Shown one piece after another: positions 46,317 through 59,029 of a stretch of DNA of 64,000 bases (position 1 is its first letter; each line of letters starts with the position of its first letter). The notes under the pieces are model-generated. The model was given only the letters and a program-made list of their open reading frames with translations. It was not told the DNA's origin and did no database searches. Origin of the DNA: Zygnema cylindricum. Its lineage: Eukaryota > Streptophyta > Zygnematophyceae > Zygnematales > Zygnemataceae. Location: positions 62,001-126,000 of the forward strand of contig JBBHKE010003546.1 in NCBI GenBank assembly GCA_037447655.1. Direction: 5' to 3'. The position numbers and the translations under genes were made by a program.

Positions 46317-48232
46317 CTCTCCACCATTGTCACTCCTTACTCTCTTGATTGGAGTTTCATGGAGTTTTTCGCTCCATGTTTTATATTGTCTAAAACAATC
46401 CTCAGCTTCTGACTTGTTTTTCAAAAAATACACCCGAGAATACCGAGACTAATCATCAGTTATAGTCATCATAAATCTCTTCCCCCCCGGTGAGGGCACT
46501 CTAGTTGGTCCCCAAATATCTGTGTGTACTAGATCTAGAAGTTTTTCTCCCTTGTAGGTGGCTGTTGAGGAAAGGGTAATCTGTGTGCTTTACCTTGAGC
46601 ACACCCACTTCAATCACTTATATCATCACTCTTACTGAACTCAATCCCTTCCACCACTCCCATCTTTTTAATCTCTCTTAACTTATCTAGATTCACATGC
46701 CCAAGCCTCTTATGCCACATCATAATATCATGAACACCAGCATAATAAAGTTTCTTCATTTCATTACTTAAGATCAGCCTAAACATCCCATGGCTACCTT
46801 TCTCAGCAATGAAATAGACATCCTCCTCAAAACTAGCAGTAAAGACTCCTTCCCTAGTGCTAGTGAAAAAACCTTTATCATCTAATACAGATGTAGAGAT
46901 AAGATTTTTGTTCAGCTTCGGAATAAACAATACATCGGAGAATGTTAATATGGATGTCTTTCCTTCTGCTAACACTTTCAGATCTACCGATCCTATAAGA
47001 GTAGTGGTGACTATCCTCCCATCCCCGTACTCCATCTCTACGGTGGGAATCTTTCTTATCTTAGTGAACAAGTGCCTATCCTAACACATGTGCATTAAGG
47101 CACCAAAATCTATAATCCTGCCAACTTCACCTTTCAATCCACCGTAAGCACATTTCTGCCTTCGTGGAATTTCAACCTCAGTTTTCGCCTCCAACTCCTC
47201 ATCCAAAAGGAGCTCATTGTCCTCGTCCTCGGATTCCGCCTCAAGTACCTATGTGACAAGGGCCATTTTCTTTCCTCTCGGGGTACCACCGGTCTGCCCC
47301 TCTTTTAACCGAAGCTCGATTAGCTTAGTGCACTTTGCCATATAGTGCCCCGGTTTCTTACAAAAATGACATAAACCTTTGGGAGCCCTAGGTTCGAACT
47401 CGTCAACGAGTTTTTTCTGCTCCCTACCCCCATAGTTTTCGACTGGTTTCCGGGAATCCTTGTTCCTCGAATCGGTCGCTGTTGCCAAGGCTTGGCCACT
47501 TTTTCCTCCCCTTCGAATCTCAAATGCATTCTCTCGAACGAGAATCATCCCTACCACTGAGTTCCATATCCACCTTGAGTCGGGCAAGTCCTGCACACGG
47601 TTGACAATGTTCTCGAACTCATCAAGTAACTTCATCAAACAGTTAACATTTTCTTTTTCACTAAAAACTTTTCCCGCACTCTCTAGCTCCATGAAGAGTG
47701 TAGCAAGCTCATTGCAAAAATCCAACAGATTTTCCCCTTTGTATACATACTCCTTAACTTTCTGATAAGCCAACTGTTGTTGCTAAATCCTACCACTTCA
47801 GTACATCTCTAGGAGAGCCATCCAAAGATCGGATGCCCTTTCTACCTGCATATGAGGACATGCAAGTCCTTGAGTGAGATGGCGTAGGATGAAGTGCTTT
47901 GCCGCCATATTGTTGAAGTCCCAGGTTTCAGTATCATTCTCCTCGTTCCTCGGAATAGGTGACATGAATGCTAAACCAGTTGCTATTGGTGTGGTCGCCT
48001 CCTTCTCCTTTCCTTTGTCCACCACCTCTCCTTCCTTTGTTTCCTCCGTTGAAGGTGAATCCTCTTTCCTGGTGAATTTGCTTCCTTTAAACCCTGGAGG
48101 AATTCCAAGACTTGATGGACACCCCTATCGTCCACTCACTATCCCCCAAATCCTTTTTTCGCATAGAGCTCCTATCATCATACTTTCCCAGTATATGAAG
48201 CCAGTTCCATTAAAGATTGGTACCCTAGAGGG
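46317..48232 (-). pseudogene. Gag-protease-integrase fragment of element H
   Basis: Minus strand: Gag (ENLLDFCNELATLFMELESAG, shortened here to its core FCNELATLF, about 47710), CCHC knuckle CHFCKKPGHYMAKC (about 47340-47380), protease region (MHMC at about 47083, then stop), FTKIRKIPTVEMEYGDG, integrase zinc region MMWHKRLGHVNLDKLREIK (about 46690) and the integrase core start KRVRSDNGGE (46320-46350). RT and RNase H are absent. Several stops break it. Confidence 0.8.
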
Positions 48233-48245
48233 AGGGCTCATAACC

Positions 48246-49261
48246 TGAAACTCTGAGACCTCCATAAGTCCTCAGAGTGGACAGCTTCCAAAAGCCTCTA
48301 GGATAATCCTGACCCCATTGTGTTTAAGCAAAAATAACTGCTACCCTGGCAGACAAAAACTCTGACCACCTTCACCCCTGTGAAAGCAAGACTCTCTTGA
48401 GTCGATAGCAAAAAGAATCTCTGAATTTGCTCCCCTGAGTAGTAAGTTATGGAGGGTCAAAGCTGACCTTTTGTACAGAAGCTCTCTGGGAAAGAAGATC
48501 CTATCTTCTAATTTTTCTAAGTCCTATCTCTCTCACAGACTCTATCTACTGATGTACGGAAGCAATCACAATACAGTTCCCTACGCAAAAGTACAGCTGC
48601 CGGTGTACTTTATGTACGGACATTGTACGACATGGCTTAAATGTCCACACGTGGAATATCCAGATTCGCTCCTTTAATCCTTGGAGATGCCGCGCTCCAA
48701 TGTAACATCGCCACGTGTCATCCGATGTGGTGATGCCCACAAATTGCCGAATTCTTCTTCCGCGATTTCGGCGCTCATTCCGGCCGTCCGATTAAACTCG
48801 CATTTGATCGTAGCCGTAATAAATACATGCGCGGTATTTGTTTCGCTTACGAAATCAATGCGCGGTATTGATTTCTTATCCGTACCGTAATTTGTACTTT
48901 TACACTACCATATCTATGTATCCCGTTAACACTTATAGTTAATTGATTTATCCTACGTGTAGATGTTTAAATCATTATTGTACTATATACTATGTAACAC
49001 TACTTCTAGACTTAACGGCTAAGGCTAACGGCTATCTACTCTTTGACGGCCGGTAGGTACCAGGATCAAATCCTGTCGCCGACACATACCTTTTAGTAAT
49101 TAATCCCTTGACTAATATAAATTTCCCGTAAACCTCAGAATAGCCTAGGTAGCCATGGCTCTAGCTTCCTCTCTAATTTCTCAGTGACTGCGACAAGTTT
49201 GAGAGTTGGAGTTTTTTTCTATTCAGACCTAGAAAATACTTAAAAACCATTAATTTGTACA
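48246..49261 (-). repeat. 5' LTR of element H
   Basis: Minus strand TGTACAAATTAATGG to GGTCTCAGAGTTTCA. Compared with the 3' copy it lacks about 32 bp in one arm of the U3 hairpin near 49210. The adjoining PBS (48233-48245) is degenerate, GGTTATGAGCCCT. Confidence 0.83.
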
Positions 49262-49824
49262 CCATAGTATGTCACGGAGATGCCGTCATCAAATGTCATG
49301 TTGCCACGTGTCACCCAGGGTGGCTTTGACCGCAAACCGCCAAATCGACCATTTCGCGATGCCAGCTTCTTTCTCCGTCCTTAGATTGATGTCGGCCTTA
49401 ATTTATAGCCCTTAAAATTCAAGCAGTGCTTGTCAATGTAATTCTATTTGACTGTGTCTATGTGATTGTGGTGTGTTTGTCAATAAACCGAACTTCTCTA
49501 TTTCGTCATCATTAAGTAGGTATCCTACCCTATATACTTCAGCACTGGTGTTAGACTACAAATAAGACTAACGGCTACTTTGACGGATGGTAGGTACCAA
49601 GATCAAATCCAGGGTCTGTCGATGCTTTTGTTAAGTTTACTAATGGTCTGCCTTCTGACTCTGGAAGAAGTATAGATAGCCATGGCTCTAGCTTCCTCTC
49701 TAGCCTTTAGTGACTACGACAAGAATGGAGGCTAAAGAGAGAAGTTAGAAGCAGGCTGCCTCTGCTTTTTCTTGCTCTTACTTGTATCAATTAAGTCACC
49801 TAGAAAATACCTTTAATTTCAACA

Positions 49825-52800
49825 CTCCCCTTATTTTCTAGTCACTTTTAGTTTTAAGTCCACATCTCTCTCTACAAAAAATTAATTTAGGAGAAGGTAC
49901 AAGCTTAGTCATCATGTTTGCTACCATCTAACTGTGTGATCTATATTTTATACTTATTATTTTGTTCTCCACCTTTTCCTTAACAAAGCCAAGTCTGATG
50001 TCGATGTGTTTTGCTTTAAAATGATGTTTGGGATTAGCAACAATTGAAATTGCTGCTTGATTATCACAAAATATTTTCTGAATTCCACTCTTAAGATGCC
50101 CCAATTCACCAAGCAAGGATTTGACCCTCCTCAATTACTTCACAACAGAGCAAGATGCCAGAATATCTGCCTCCATGGTAGACAGGGCAATGACCTTTTT
50201 GTTGTTTACTGCTCCAGCAACAAGCACCATTCCCCACATACAACACATATCCAGATGTACATTTTTGCATCGAAGCATCCCCACAGCTGGCATCACTCCA
50301 AGTGGTGATGTCAGTATTTTCCCCACCCAGATGGAGCCATAGATCCTTAGTTCCTATGAGATATCTGAGGACCCTTTTAGCTGCTTCCCAATCCCTTTTA
50401 GTAGGAGCATTCAGACTCATACTTAGCACTCCTACAGCTGCTGCCAAATCCGGTCTGGTACAATTCATGAAATAAATAAGACGGCCCACTACCTGTCTGT
50501 ATGGGATAGTTTGTATGAACTTGTTCTCTTCTGGACCTAGTTCATCATCTAGAATTAGGATGTCTCTTTCCTCATTCCCCTCACTTTCCTTCTTTAGATC
50601 CATGGGTGTTGTACAACTGTTGGCTTTGTCCATTTGAAATTTTTCTAACATGTTTCCAATTGCCTCTTTCTGAGTTTGTCTAATTATTCTCTTTTCCCTA
50701 TCTCTCTCTACTTGTATTCCCATAATATATCTTGTTTCCCCCCATGTCCTTCATCTCAAATCTTCCATTCAGATATATTTTTAGTTTGTTGATTTTCTCC
50801 ATTGACTCTCAGAACAAGCAGATCATCAACGTAAATTGCAATAAAGATGACACCTCTCTCATCTTCAAAAACATAAAGTGAATGATCCGAACTGATCCGA
50901 ATGTATCCTAGACTAGTAAGGAACTCATCAAATTTTTTGTTCCACTGTCTTAGGGCCTGTTTCAAACCATAGAGAGATTTGATTAACCAGCATACCTTAC
51001 TTTCTTCTCCTTGTTCCACGAATCCTTATGGTTGTTGCATGAAGATCTCCTCCTCTAATTCTCCATGCAAGAAGGCAGTTTTGATGTCTATTTGGTGTAC
51101 TTCCATGTCTTCTACAGCTGCCAGACTGAGAAGTATCCGGATCGAGGGAAATCAGACAACTGGAGCAAAGGTTTCTTCGTAGTCTATTCCCTCTTTCTGA
51201 GTAAAACCTTTGGCCACTAACTGGCGTTATACCGCTCAATAGTATTGTCAGGATTCAGTTTTAATTTGAAAACCCACTTATGTCAATTGGTTTGCGATCA
51301 GGTGGATAGTTCACCAACTCCCATGTGTCAGCCGCCATGATTGAAGCCATTTCTTAATCGATGGTTGTCTTCCACCGATTTCTCTCCGGACAGTTCATTG
51401 CCTCTCTATATGTTTGAGGTTCATTCGGATGAGAAAGTTTAGTTACCTTGTTGTTAACTTGTTTCTCTTGAAGCCATTTGCTGCTTCTTCTTTCTCCTTC
51501 AAAATCTGCGCCTGAAATAGATGGTTCTCGTGGATTCTTTCGAATCACCACGACTTCTCCCTTGTCCCTCGGATCCATATTTGTTTCCACCACGTCTTCC
51601 GCTTCAGGTATAGGTGTCATTGGTGTTTCGAAGTCCAAGTTTTTCTCGGTCTATTTTGAGCCTGCAAAAATATCGTCCGACCTTGCAAAAGAATCATCTT
51701 CTTGGAGACCCGGAGAGTTAGGAAGATGAAAGTCATCAGAATTGTCTGACTCAAATCTGATTCTGACTGACTTTGAGGATTTCAAGGGATCTACTGACTT
51801 CCCTTAATCCATAGCTACCAGGTGCTTTACTAGAATTATATCTTCTATTTTCAGATCATACACTCTATATCCTTTTACATCCTCATCATATCCTAGCAAA
51901 TATCCGAGATTCCCTTTAAGATCTAGTTTCCAATTAGATCTGTCTGTAACTAAACTGAAGACTTTACTACCGAAAACCTTTAAGTGAGATAGATTTGGTT
52001 TTCGGCCAGTCCATCTCTCATATGGAGTTTGGTCTTTCACTGCCAATGTAAGTACTTTATTTCTCAAATAATAAGGACAATTCATAGCTTCGGCCAAAAA
52101 TCTTTTTCCTATCCTTTAATTTGACAACATACTCCGGGCACTATCCTTGAGTGTCCTGTTCAATCTCTCGCCAACACCATTCTGTTCCGGGTTTTCCAGA
52201 ACTGTCTTTTGATGTTGTACACCATCTTCTCTTAAAAACTCTTCAAACTGATTGGAGGTATATTCCCCTCCATTGTCACTTGTTACTCTCTTTATCAAGG
52301 TCTCGTGAAGATCTCGGCCAATGCTTTATATTGTTTGAAATACTCCGCAGTTTCTGATTTGTTTTTCAGAAAGTATACCCGGGTATACCGAGACCAGTCA
52401 TCGGTAATGGTTAGCATAAATCTTTTGCCTCCGGGTGATGGCACTCTCGCCGGTCCCCAAATGTCCGTGTGTACCAAATCAAGAACTTTTTCTCCTATAA
52501 GTTGTTTCTTTTGGAAATGGTAACATATGTGCTTTACCGTGAGCACACCCACTACAATCACTAAAATTTTCATTTTCCCCAAAACGTATCCCTTCAACTA
52601 CTCCCATCTTTTTCATACTTTTTAGATTTTCTCGATTCACATGCCCAAGTCTCTTATACAACAACATAATATCATTGACACCAGCATAGTAAAGTTTGAG
52701 TTTTTCTTTACTTAAAGCAAGCCTGAACATTCCTTGGCTACCTTTCTCAGCGGTGAAATACACATCTTCCTCAAGGCTAGCTGTAAAAACTCCTTTTCTG

Positions 52801-54198
52801 GTGCTAGTCTCAAATCCTTTATCATCTAATACAGATGTAGAGATAAGGTTTTTTTTAACTCCGGAATAAACAATACATCGGAGAACGTAACTATTGAGGT
52901 TTTTCCCTCCACTATGACTTTCAGATCTACCGATCCTACATACGTAGTCGTAACTACCCTCCCATCCCCATATTCAATCTCTACTGTAGGGATCTTTCTC
53001 AGCTTAGTGATCAGATGCTTATCCTTGCACATGTGCATGGAGGCACTTCAATCCACAATCTAGCCTCCTTCACCTTTCAGTCCACTGAAAGCACATTTTT
53101 GCTTCTGTGGGATTTCGACTTCTGTCTTTGCCTCCAACTCCTCATCCAAAAGAAGTTCGTCATCCTCCTCATCGGATTCCTCCTCGAGTACCTGTGTGAC
53201 AAGTGCCATTTTCTTCCCTCGTGGCTGACCCTCGGTCTGCCCCTCCTTTATCTAAAGCTCGGTCAGTTTGGTACATTCCCCCATGTAATGCCCGGGTTTC
53301 TTACAGAAATGACAAAGCCCCTTGGGTCCCCTTGTTCGGGACTCATTGGAGTGATTTTTCTGGTCTTCCCTTCCATGACTTTCTAGGGGATTCCGTGAAT
53401 CTTTGTTTCTCCAACTTGCTGCGGCCGCCAAGGCTTGTCCACTCTTAACTCCCCTCCGGATTTCGGTTGTGTTTCTCGGACGAGGATCATACCAACTACC
53501 GAAATCCATATCCACCTGGAGTCCGGCAGATCTTGTACCTAGTTCACAATGTTCTCATACTCATCGAGTAGTTTCATGAGTAAGCAGTGAACCTTTGCCT
53601 TCTCGGTTTCTACTTTTCCAACGCATTTTAACTCCATGAAAACTATAGCCAGCTAATTGCAGAAATCGAACATCTTCTCTCGTTTGTGAAAGTATCCATT
53701 GATCCTTTGATGTGTTAGCTTCTGTTTTTGAATAGTACGGCTACGGTACATTTCTATAAGCGCATCCCACAGATCGGATGCCTTTTCCACCTGCAAATGA
53801 GGACCTGCGAGTCCTTGTGTGAGATGACGGAGGACAAACTGCTTGGCCGCCATGTTGTTGTAGTCCCAAGTATCGATGTCATTCTCCTCATTCCTCGGAA
53901 TAGGAGACGTGAAAGCAGATCCGGTTGCTATAGGTATGGTTTTATCTTTTTCTATCCCCTTTTCCATCACGACGATTTCTCGGTCTTCTGAGTCCTCTGA
54001 TGGCGGTGGATCTGGTTTCCTACCTAATCTCATTCCTGCAAATCCTGGAGGGATAGCAAGATCGGATGGACGCTTCACTCGCCTAGTCACTATTCCCCAA
54101 AATCTTTTCTCACATAGGGCTCCTATCATCATACTTTCCCAGTAGATGAACCCAGTCCCATTTAATATGGGCACCCTAGAGGGTGGGCCCATAACCTG
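49825..54198 (-). pseudogene. Gag-Pol of element I (broken)
   Basis: Minus-strand order: Gag N-domain (VMGPPSRVP, 54190 down), Gag middle and CCHC knuckle CHFCKKPGHYMGEC (about 53300), protease region, integrase zinc region and core (SDNGGEYTSNQFEEF, about 52280; ENPEQNGVGERLNRTLKDSA), integrase C-part (GYDEDVKGYRVYDLKIEDI, about 51860), RT with IYVDDLLVL (about 50830), RNase H (TTWSDAS, about 50300; KHIDIRLGF, about 50000). In-frame stops and frameshifts occur in every domain, including a frameshift after SSKQQKG in RNase H. The order protease-integrase-RT-RNase H is that of Ty1/copia. Confidence 0.85.
54186..54198 (-). other. Primer-binding site, element I
   Basis: GGTTATGGGCCCA on the minus strand immediately inside the 5' LTR, matching the initiator tRNA-Met anticodon arm. 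Confidence 0.8.
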
Positions 54199-55178
54199 CA
54201 ACTCTAAGACCTTGATTGGTACTCAGAGCAAGAAGCTTACCAGAAGCCTCTAGGATAACCTCAACCTTTTGGTCTTTCTATTAGTATAGCTGACACCATC
54301 ACAATATACACACTGACCAAAGTGCCCCCGTTGGAGAAACTCCCCTGAGTCTGCCCCAAAAAGAATCTTTGAATTTTCTCCCCTGAGCAGTAAATTATCA
54401 ATGGTCAAAGATGACCTTTTATATAGGAGCTCCCTATGAGAGAGGCTGCTACCTCTAATTTTTTAAGTCCTAAACCCCTCTCTAAACCCTCTCCTACTGA
54501 TGTACGGAGCAAATCAATTGAGTGTACAGTACAGAAAGGTACTTGGTCTGAAGTACTTTCTGTACGGCCATTGTACGACATGGCCAGAAAGACGATGCCT
54601 GCCATATCCGGGTTCGCCATAGTATGTCCTGGAGATGCCGTCATCCAATGTCATGCTGCCACGTGTCACCTGATGTGGCTATGACCGCAAACCGCCAAAT
54701 CGACCATTCCTTGATGCCAACTTATTTCTTCGCCGTTAGATTGATGTCGGCCTTAATTATAGCCATTAAAATACAAGCAAAACTTGTCATTGTAATTCTA
54801 TTTAACTGTGTCTGTGTGATTGTGGTCGTTTGTTAGTAAATCGAACTTCTCTATTTGGTCATCTTTAAGTAGCTATCGTACCCTATATATTGCAAAACTG
54901 GTCTTAGACTACGGGATAAGACTAACGGCTACTTTGCCGGATGTTAGGTTCCAGGATTAAATCATGTGTCCGTCAATCCTTTTGGTAAGTTTACCAAGGG
55001 TCTGCTTTCTGACTCTAGAAGAAGTATAGGCAGCCATGGCTCCAGCTTCCTCTCCAGCCTTCAGTGACTACGACAAGTATGGAGGCTAGAGAGAGAAGTT
55101 AGAAGCAGGTTGCCATTGCTTTTTCCTGCTCTTACTTAAATCAATTAAGTAACCAAGAAAATAACTTTAATTTCAACA
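54199..55178 (-). repeat. 5' LTR of element I
   Basis: Minus strand: starts TGTTGAAATTAAAGTTATTT and ends CTTAGAGTTGCA. It carries the hairpin (about 55030-55115), tRNA-like block (plus strand, 54890-54985), GTAC palindrome (54526-54567) and TATATAAAAG at 54419-54428. It belongs to the same family as E. Confidence 0.85.
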
Positions 55179-55183
55179 TTTTA

Positions 55184-55508
55184 TTGGTCTCGTACCTTAG
55201 ATCTAACGGGTTTAGAGAGGGGTCTTAGGACTTAGAGATTTTGGGTCGGTAGCTGCCTCTCTCCTAGATAGCTTGTATAAAAAGAGGCATCTTTACCTTT
55301 TGATAACTAATCCCTTGGTCGGGCGTTTTAAGCAATTCTTTTTGTATTGGACCCAAGGGAGTCTAGCCTTTTCACGGGTGAAAGCAGTCAGAGTCATTGC
55401 TTGCCAAGTTGGCATTTGTTCTTAGAGGAAGGGAGGCATTTAAAATTATCATAGAGGCTTTAAGCAAGCTGGATATTTTGTGTACCGGTGGAGGTCGCAG
55501 AATTACCA
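55184..55508 (+). repeat. LTR K, right fragment
   Basis: Continues LTR K after element I: TGGTCTCGTACC, TTGTATAAAAAGAGG (TATA at about 55275), and the LTR end GGAGGTCGCAGAATTACCA. It abuts a hAT fragment. Confidence 0.6.
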
Positions 55509-55711
55509 AACCGTACACTCGTACAGTACAAACCGTACAATTATCGCTGATAGTTTTAGTTACCCGTGTTATCGTGATCAAAACCAATAATATCGATTAT
55601 TTATGAGTGATAACACTGTCGTCGATATTTTGTGCCAATATATTGATTATTGATTAGCAAAGAAAAGGTACATATCGTTTATCGGCAAAACCCTGCCGAT
55701 ACACAACACTA
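55509..55711. mobile_element. hAT-type MITE fragment (same family as 2158-2612)
   Basis: It carries CCGTACAATTATCGC, multiple TATCGAT-type palindromes and the terminus CTGCCGATACACAACACTA, which matches the end of the intronic MITE in DDL. The left end is lost at LTR K. Confidence 0.65.
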
Positions 55712-56476
55712 CAAAAAATAATAATTAATTTGCACTGATGCATCGCGTCGGTTGCTAGGAGATACGTACATATGACGTAAGTCGGGCAAAAAGGTGAGAC
55801 GTAGATGCCCAAACTTATTTGAGAACATCACTTTCATAGCTAGAGCCCTACAAGCGTCATTTTTATTTTGATGTTCGAAATATTTTACAGACATTAACCG
55901 CGTGAGCAGAAAGTTCAAAGCTTAGTTCGCGTCAAATTGTACGAAAAATAGGTGAAATTGTTCGAAGATAAGGTGATTTTAATTGAAAATTGGCGGGATT
56001 GTTTTCAAACCTAGAAATTTCCATTAAAACAATTGAATGTATCACGCAATGGCGATGTAAAATATATGAAACCGTGAAAAATCTTGAAATCGCCTCACAA
56101 AATCAGAAATGCCAAAAAGAAAGTTTCAAACGACCTAAACAAACTTCGAGTCAAAGCTATGTGTTTAGAAGCAAGACAGCATAGAAGATGCCCGTAAAAA
56201 AAAAAACAACAACATTTCTGCACATTTTCTGCGTTCAAAACATTTTAGATATTAGAAATGAAAACTAGAGTACAGTTAGAATAAGTAGCAATTTTCGCGT
56301 AACACCAACATGCCAAAGTCGGTACTAACTAATTGTCTACTCTTCTACGAATATCGAGTTGCGTAGGACCGAATAAAAATCAGCTCGATATGCGCGTTCT
56401 ATACATTTCTTATAGCGTTCTATATCAGGTAGTTTTCTTTCACGCCTAATCCGATAACCAATATTATTGGCCATCG
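55712..56476. other. Unrecognised AT-rich segment
   Basis: No gene, repeat or RNA was recognised. It ends at the target duplication CATCG of solo LTR M. Confidence 0.4.
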
Positions 56477-57535
56477 TGTAGAAATTAAAAGTTCTTTTAG
56501 TATTTTCTAGGTTTAAACTTGTAAAGATAAAATGCAGAAAAAGAAACAGAGGCAATCGGCCTCTAACTCCTCTCTTAAACTCCCACACTTGTCGCAATCA
56601 CTGAAGGTTGGAGAGGGAGCTAGAGCCATGGTTTCCTATATTGTCCAAAGAGAGATAGGAAGTAGTTTGGTAGGTTTACCAAAAAGGAACTTGAACGACC
56701 CAGGATTTGATCTTGTTACCTACCGTCCGTCAAAATCACCAGTAGCCGTTAGCTTTATCCTATTAGTCTAGGATCAACGCTAAGATAAGTAGGGTTTGAT
56801 AAGTTTTTAAAGAAGTACACATAGACAAATTCATTTAATGGTACGAATAGAATCTTATTACATAGAAACAGTTCTAGTATAGTACGGGTTACTATGCTTC
56901 GGGAAAGGAATACTGCACATTAGTTTCGACGGCGAAACAAATACCGCGCATTCATTTTCGACCGATAGAACTGAAAGCCGGTTTGATCAACGGCCACTAT
57001 AGGTGCCAAGATCGCAGAATAGACGTTTTGGCACTTTTTGGTCACCCCCACGTCAAGTGACACGTGCCACACCCTCATTGGCTTGCGTCATCTCTAGAGA
57101 ATATGGGAACAAATCCGGATATGGCAAGCGTCATGTTTTTGGCCATGCCGTACGATGGTCGTAGAGAAAGTACTCCCGCACTTGTACCTTTCTGTACGAC
57201 ACAACATTCTGATTGGTGCCGTACACTAGTAGTAAGGGGTTTCGAGAGGGATTTAGGACTTAGAAAAATTGGTAGGTAGCCACATCTCTCCCATTGTGCT
57301 TTTGTACAAAAGGTCAACTTTGACCCTCCATAACTTACTGCTCAGCGAGCAAATTCAAAGATTCTTTTTGCTATCGACTCAAGGGAGTCTTGTCTTTACA
57401 GGGGGTGAAGGTGGTCAGAGTTTTTGTTTGCCAAGGTGGTAGTTATTCTTGTCGAAACACAAAGGGGTCAGGGTTATCCTAGGGGCTTCGTGTGAGCTGC
57501 CCATTCTGAGGACCTATGGAGGTCTCAAAAATGCA
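56477..57535 (+). mobile_element. Solo LTR M
   Basis: TGTAGAAATTAAAAG to GGTCTCAAAAATGCA with a perfect 5-bp duplication CATCG (56472-56476 and 57536-57540). U3 hairpin 56555-56645 with loop CCCACACTTGTCGCAATCAC, tRNA-like block on the minus strand 56690-56780, GTAC palindrome 57161-57197. Confidence 0.87.
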
Positions 57536-57540
57536 CATCG

Positions 57541-57758
57541 AATAGTGAGGAGTCCCGATATATTGCTTTGGAACCAGCAAAAATTATCGGTTAGGGGAGT
57601 TGCATGTACTAAACACGTATCCATTGTGAATGGGATTTCTTATTGGAAATCCATAACGATAATTCATTTTCATATATATTGAGCCAATATATTGATTATC
57701 GATACGTCAGAAAAGGTAAACATAGATTTTAGTAGATGGCTATCGATACACATCACTA
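57541..57758. mobile_element. hAT-type MITE fragment
   Basis: The region has the palindromic AT-rich texture of the 2158 family (CCAATATATTGATTATCGAT) and ends GATACACATCACTA. It lies immediately beside the TA-flanked MITE at 57764. The left boundary is not defined. Confidence 0.5.
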
Positions 57759-57763
57759 CTGTA

Positions 57764-58278
57764 CACTGTGAATCGCTATTAGTGTTAAGAAATAATTAGT
57801 GTGAAAAAACAATGAGTGTTAATAATTCTAATCTGGGTTGAAGGCCTTTCGTCAAAAAGAATTTACTATAATTCATTCATAACTCTATTTTGGGTATAGT
57901 TTTCCCATAGTGTAACCAGTGTAGCCTATGTTCACACAATCGACGTTTGAACTTGTGAGAACAGGTTCGCGAGATTTTACACTGTCTTTATCTTTTAGAA
58001 TCAAGTATTTTTTTGTTGATGCACTCACTTTCGCGTGTGGACCCATTTATTTGACGCACTTTTTATACAATTCTACAAAATAACGAGCAATTTTAGTACG
58101 AAGACACACTTTGTACACTACGCTATCTAAAAATTGTTCACTAGAGTTATCGACGCTAATTAACCAACACCGTTATTAATGTAAAAAAACAATTAGATTT
58201 ATTAATTCTATTTTAGGTTTGATATCAAAATTTGGGGGCGCTGAGTGAGCAATATTAACCTTAATGGCGATTCAAGTG
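57764..58278. mobile_element. TA-flanked MITE, copy 3 (515 bp)
   Basis: TA flanks (57762-57763, 58279-58280). The left end CACTGTGAATCGCTATTAG and the right end read inward CACTTGAATCGCCATTAAG match with a one-base gap. Internal ATTAGTGTTAA words link it to the copies at 7178 and 12534. Confidence 0.7.
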
Positions 58279-58755
58279 TACCGTATTTTCCAGTGCTTCG
58301 TGTCAAAGGTCACAAAAGTCAACATTTCAAATACCTGAATGCGACATTTTTTTTTTCATAATCCGAAAATCCGTAATTTGGCCGAGTTATTGCACCCTCC
58401 CAAATTGTTACACGGTACTCGATATCGATTTACGAAAAAAAAAAGTTAACATAAATTTTATTTCTCTTGAGTACCAGTACCCGAATAAGTACAAAATTAG
58501 TGGTTCATAATAAAATAATGTTGGATTGTATGGGACACTAATGTTGGATTCTATGGGACACTACAATAAAGTAGTGATGCGTACCTATGAAACTTTCAAT
58601 TGTTTTCATTTATTGCTTACCCGGCCGTACCCAATTTTTTTTTTAATCACCCGACCGAATTTGGTCTGCCCCCGAAATTTGGCACCAGAACACGTTCCAG
58701 ATATGACGAGGCCGGCCGGGTACGAAGAATTCGGGTACCCGAATGTGACCTCTGA

Positions 58756-58925
58756 CTAGTGTTGGGTATCGAGGACCATTTGCGAATATTCGATATGTAT
58801 CGATTTTTACGTACTTGATAATCGATACATTGCGTTGATATATCGAAAAAAGTAAATATCGCGATATATCGCCAAAATATCGCCGATATATCGTATCGCC
58901 AATATATATAGGCTATTTAAAAAAA
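58756..58925. mobile_element. hAT-type MITE left-end fragment
   Basis: It starts TAGTGTTGGGTATCGAGG and continues with dense CGATA/TATCG palindromes up to a poly-A run at about 58919. No right TIR or target duplication was found. Confidence 0.45.
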
Positions 58926-59029
58926 AAAAAAATCACAAGTCTCTAAAATCACGTGCCTTCGGACAAGGTGACCGTAAAATCTTTGTCGAAAATTATTGAA
59001 AATAAATAATTAATATTCACTTTTTAGTT

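Larger units (their letters stand above)
43105..49261 (-). mobile_element. Copia element H, rearranged, carrying LTR J2 and a host-like exon
   Basis: Perfect 5-bp target duplication CCATA (43100-43104 and 49262-49266). LTRs 48246-49261 (5', 1016 bp) and 43105-44152 (3', 1048 bp). The minus-strand interior has Gag, protease and integrase start only; at SDNGGE (46317) it switches to LTR-like J2, then to 1.3 kb that includes a proline-rich/PAN exon. No purine tract is present beside the 3' LTR, which suggests rearrangement after insertion or loss during capture. Confidence 0.82.
31984..55178 (-). mobile_element. Ty1/copia element I, host of nested insertions E and H
   Basis: Outer ends TGCAACTC and TTTCAACA, with a perfect 5-bp target duplication TTTTA (31979-31983 and 55179-55183). 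Right (5') LTR 54199-55178 is 980 bp. The left (3') LTR is in three pieces (31984-32242, 42937-43104, 49267-49824), together 985 bp. The equal length confirms the reconstruction. The interior 49825-54198 encodes a decayed Gag-Pol on the minus strand. Target K reads through once I is removed. Confidence 0.88.
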
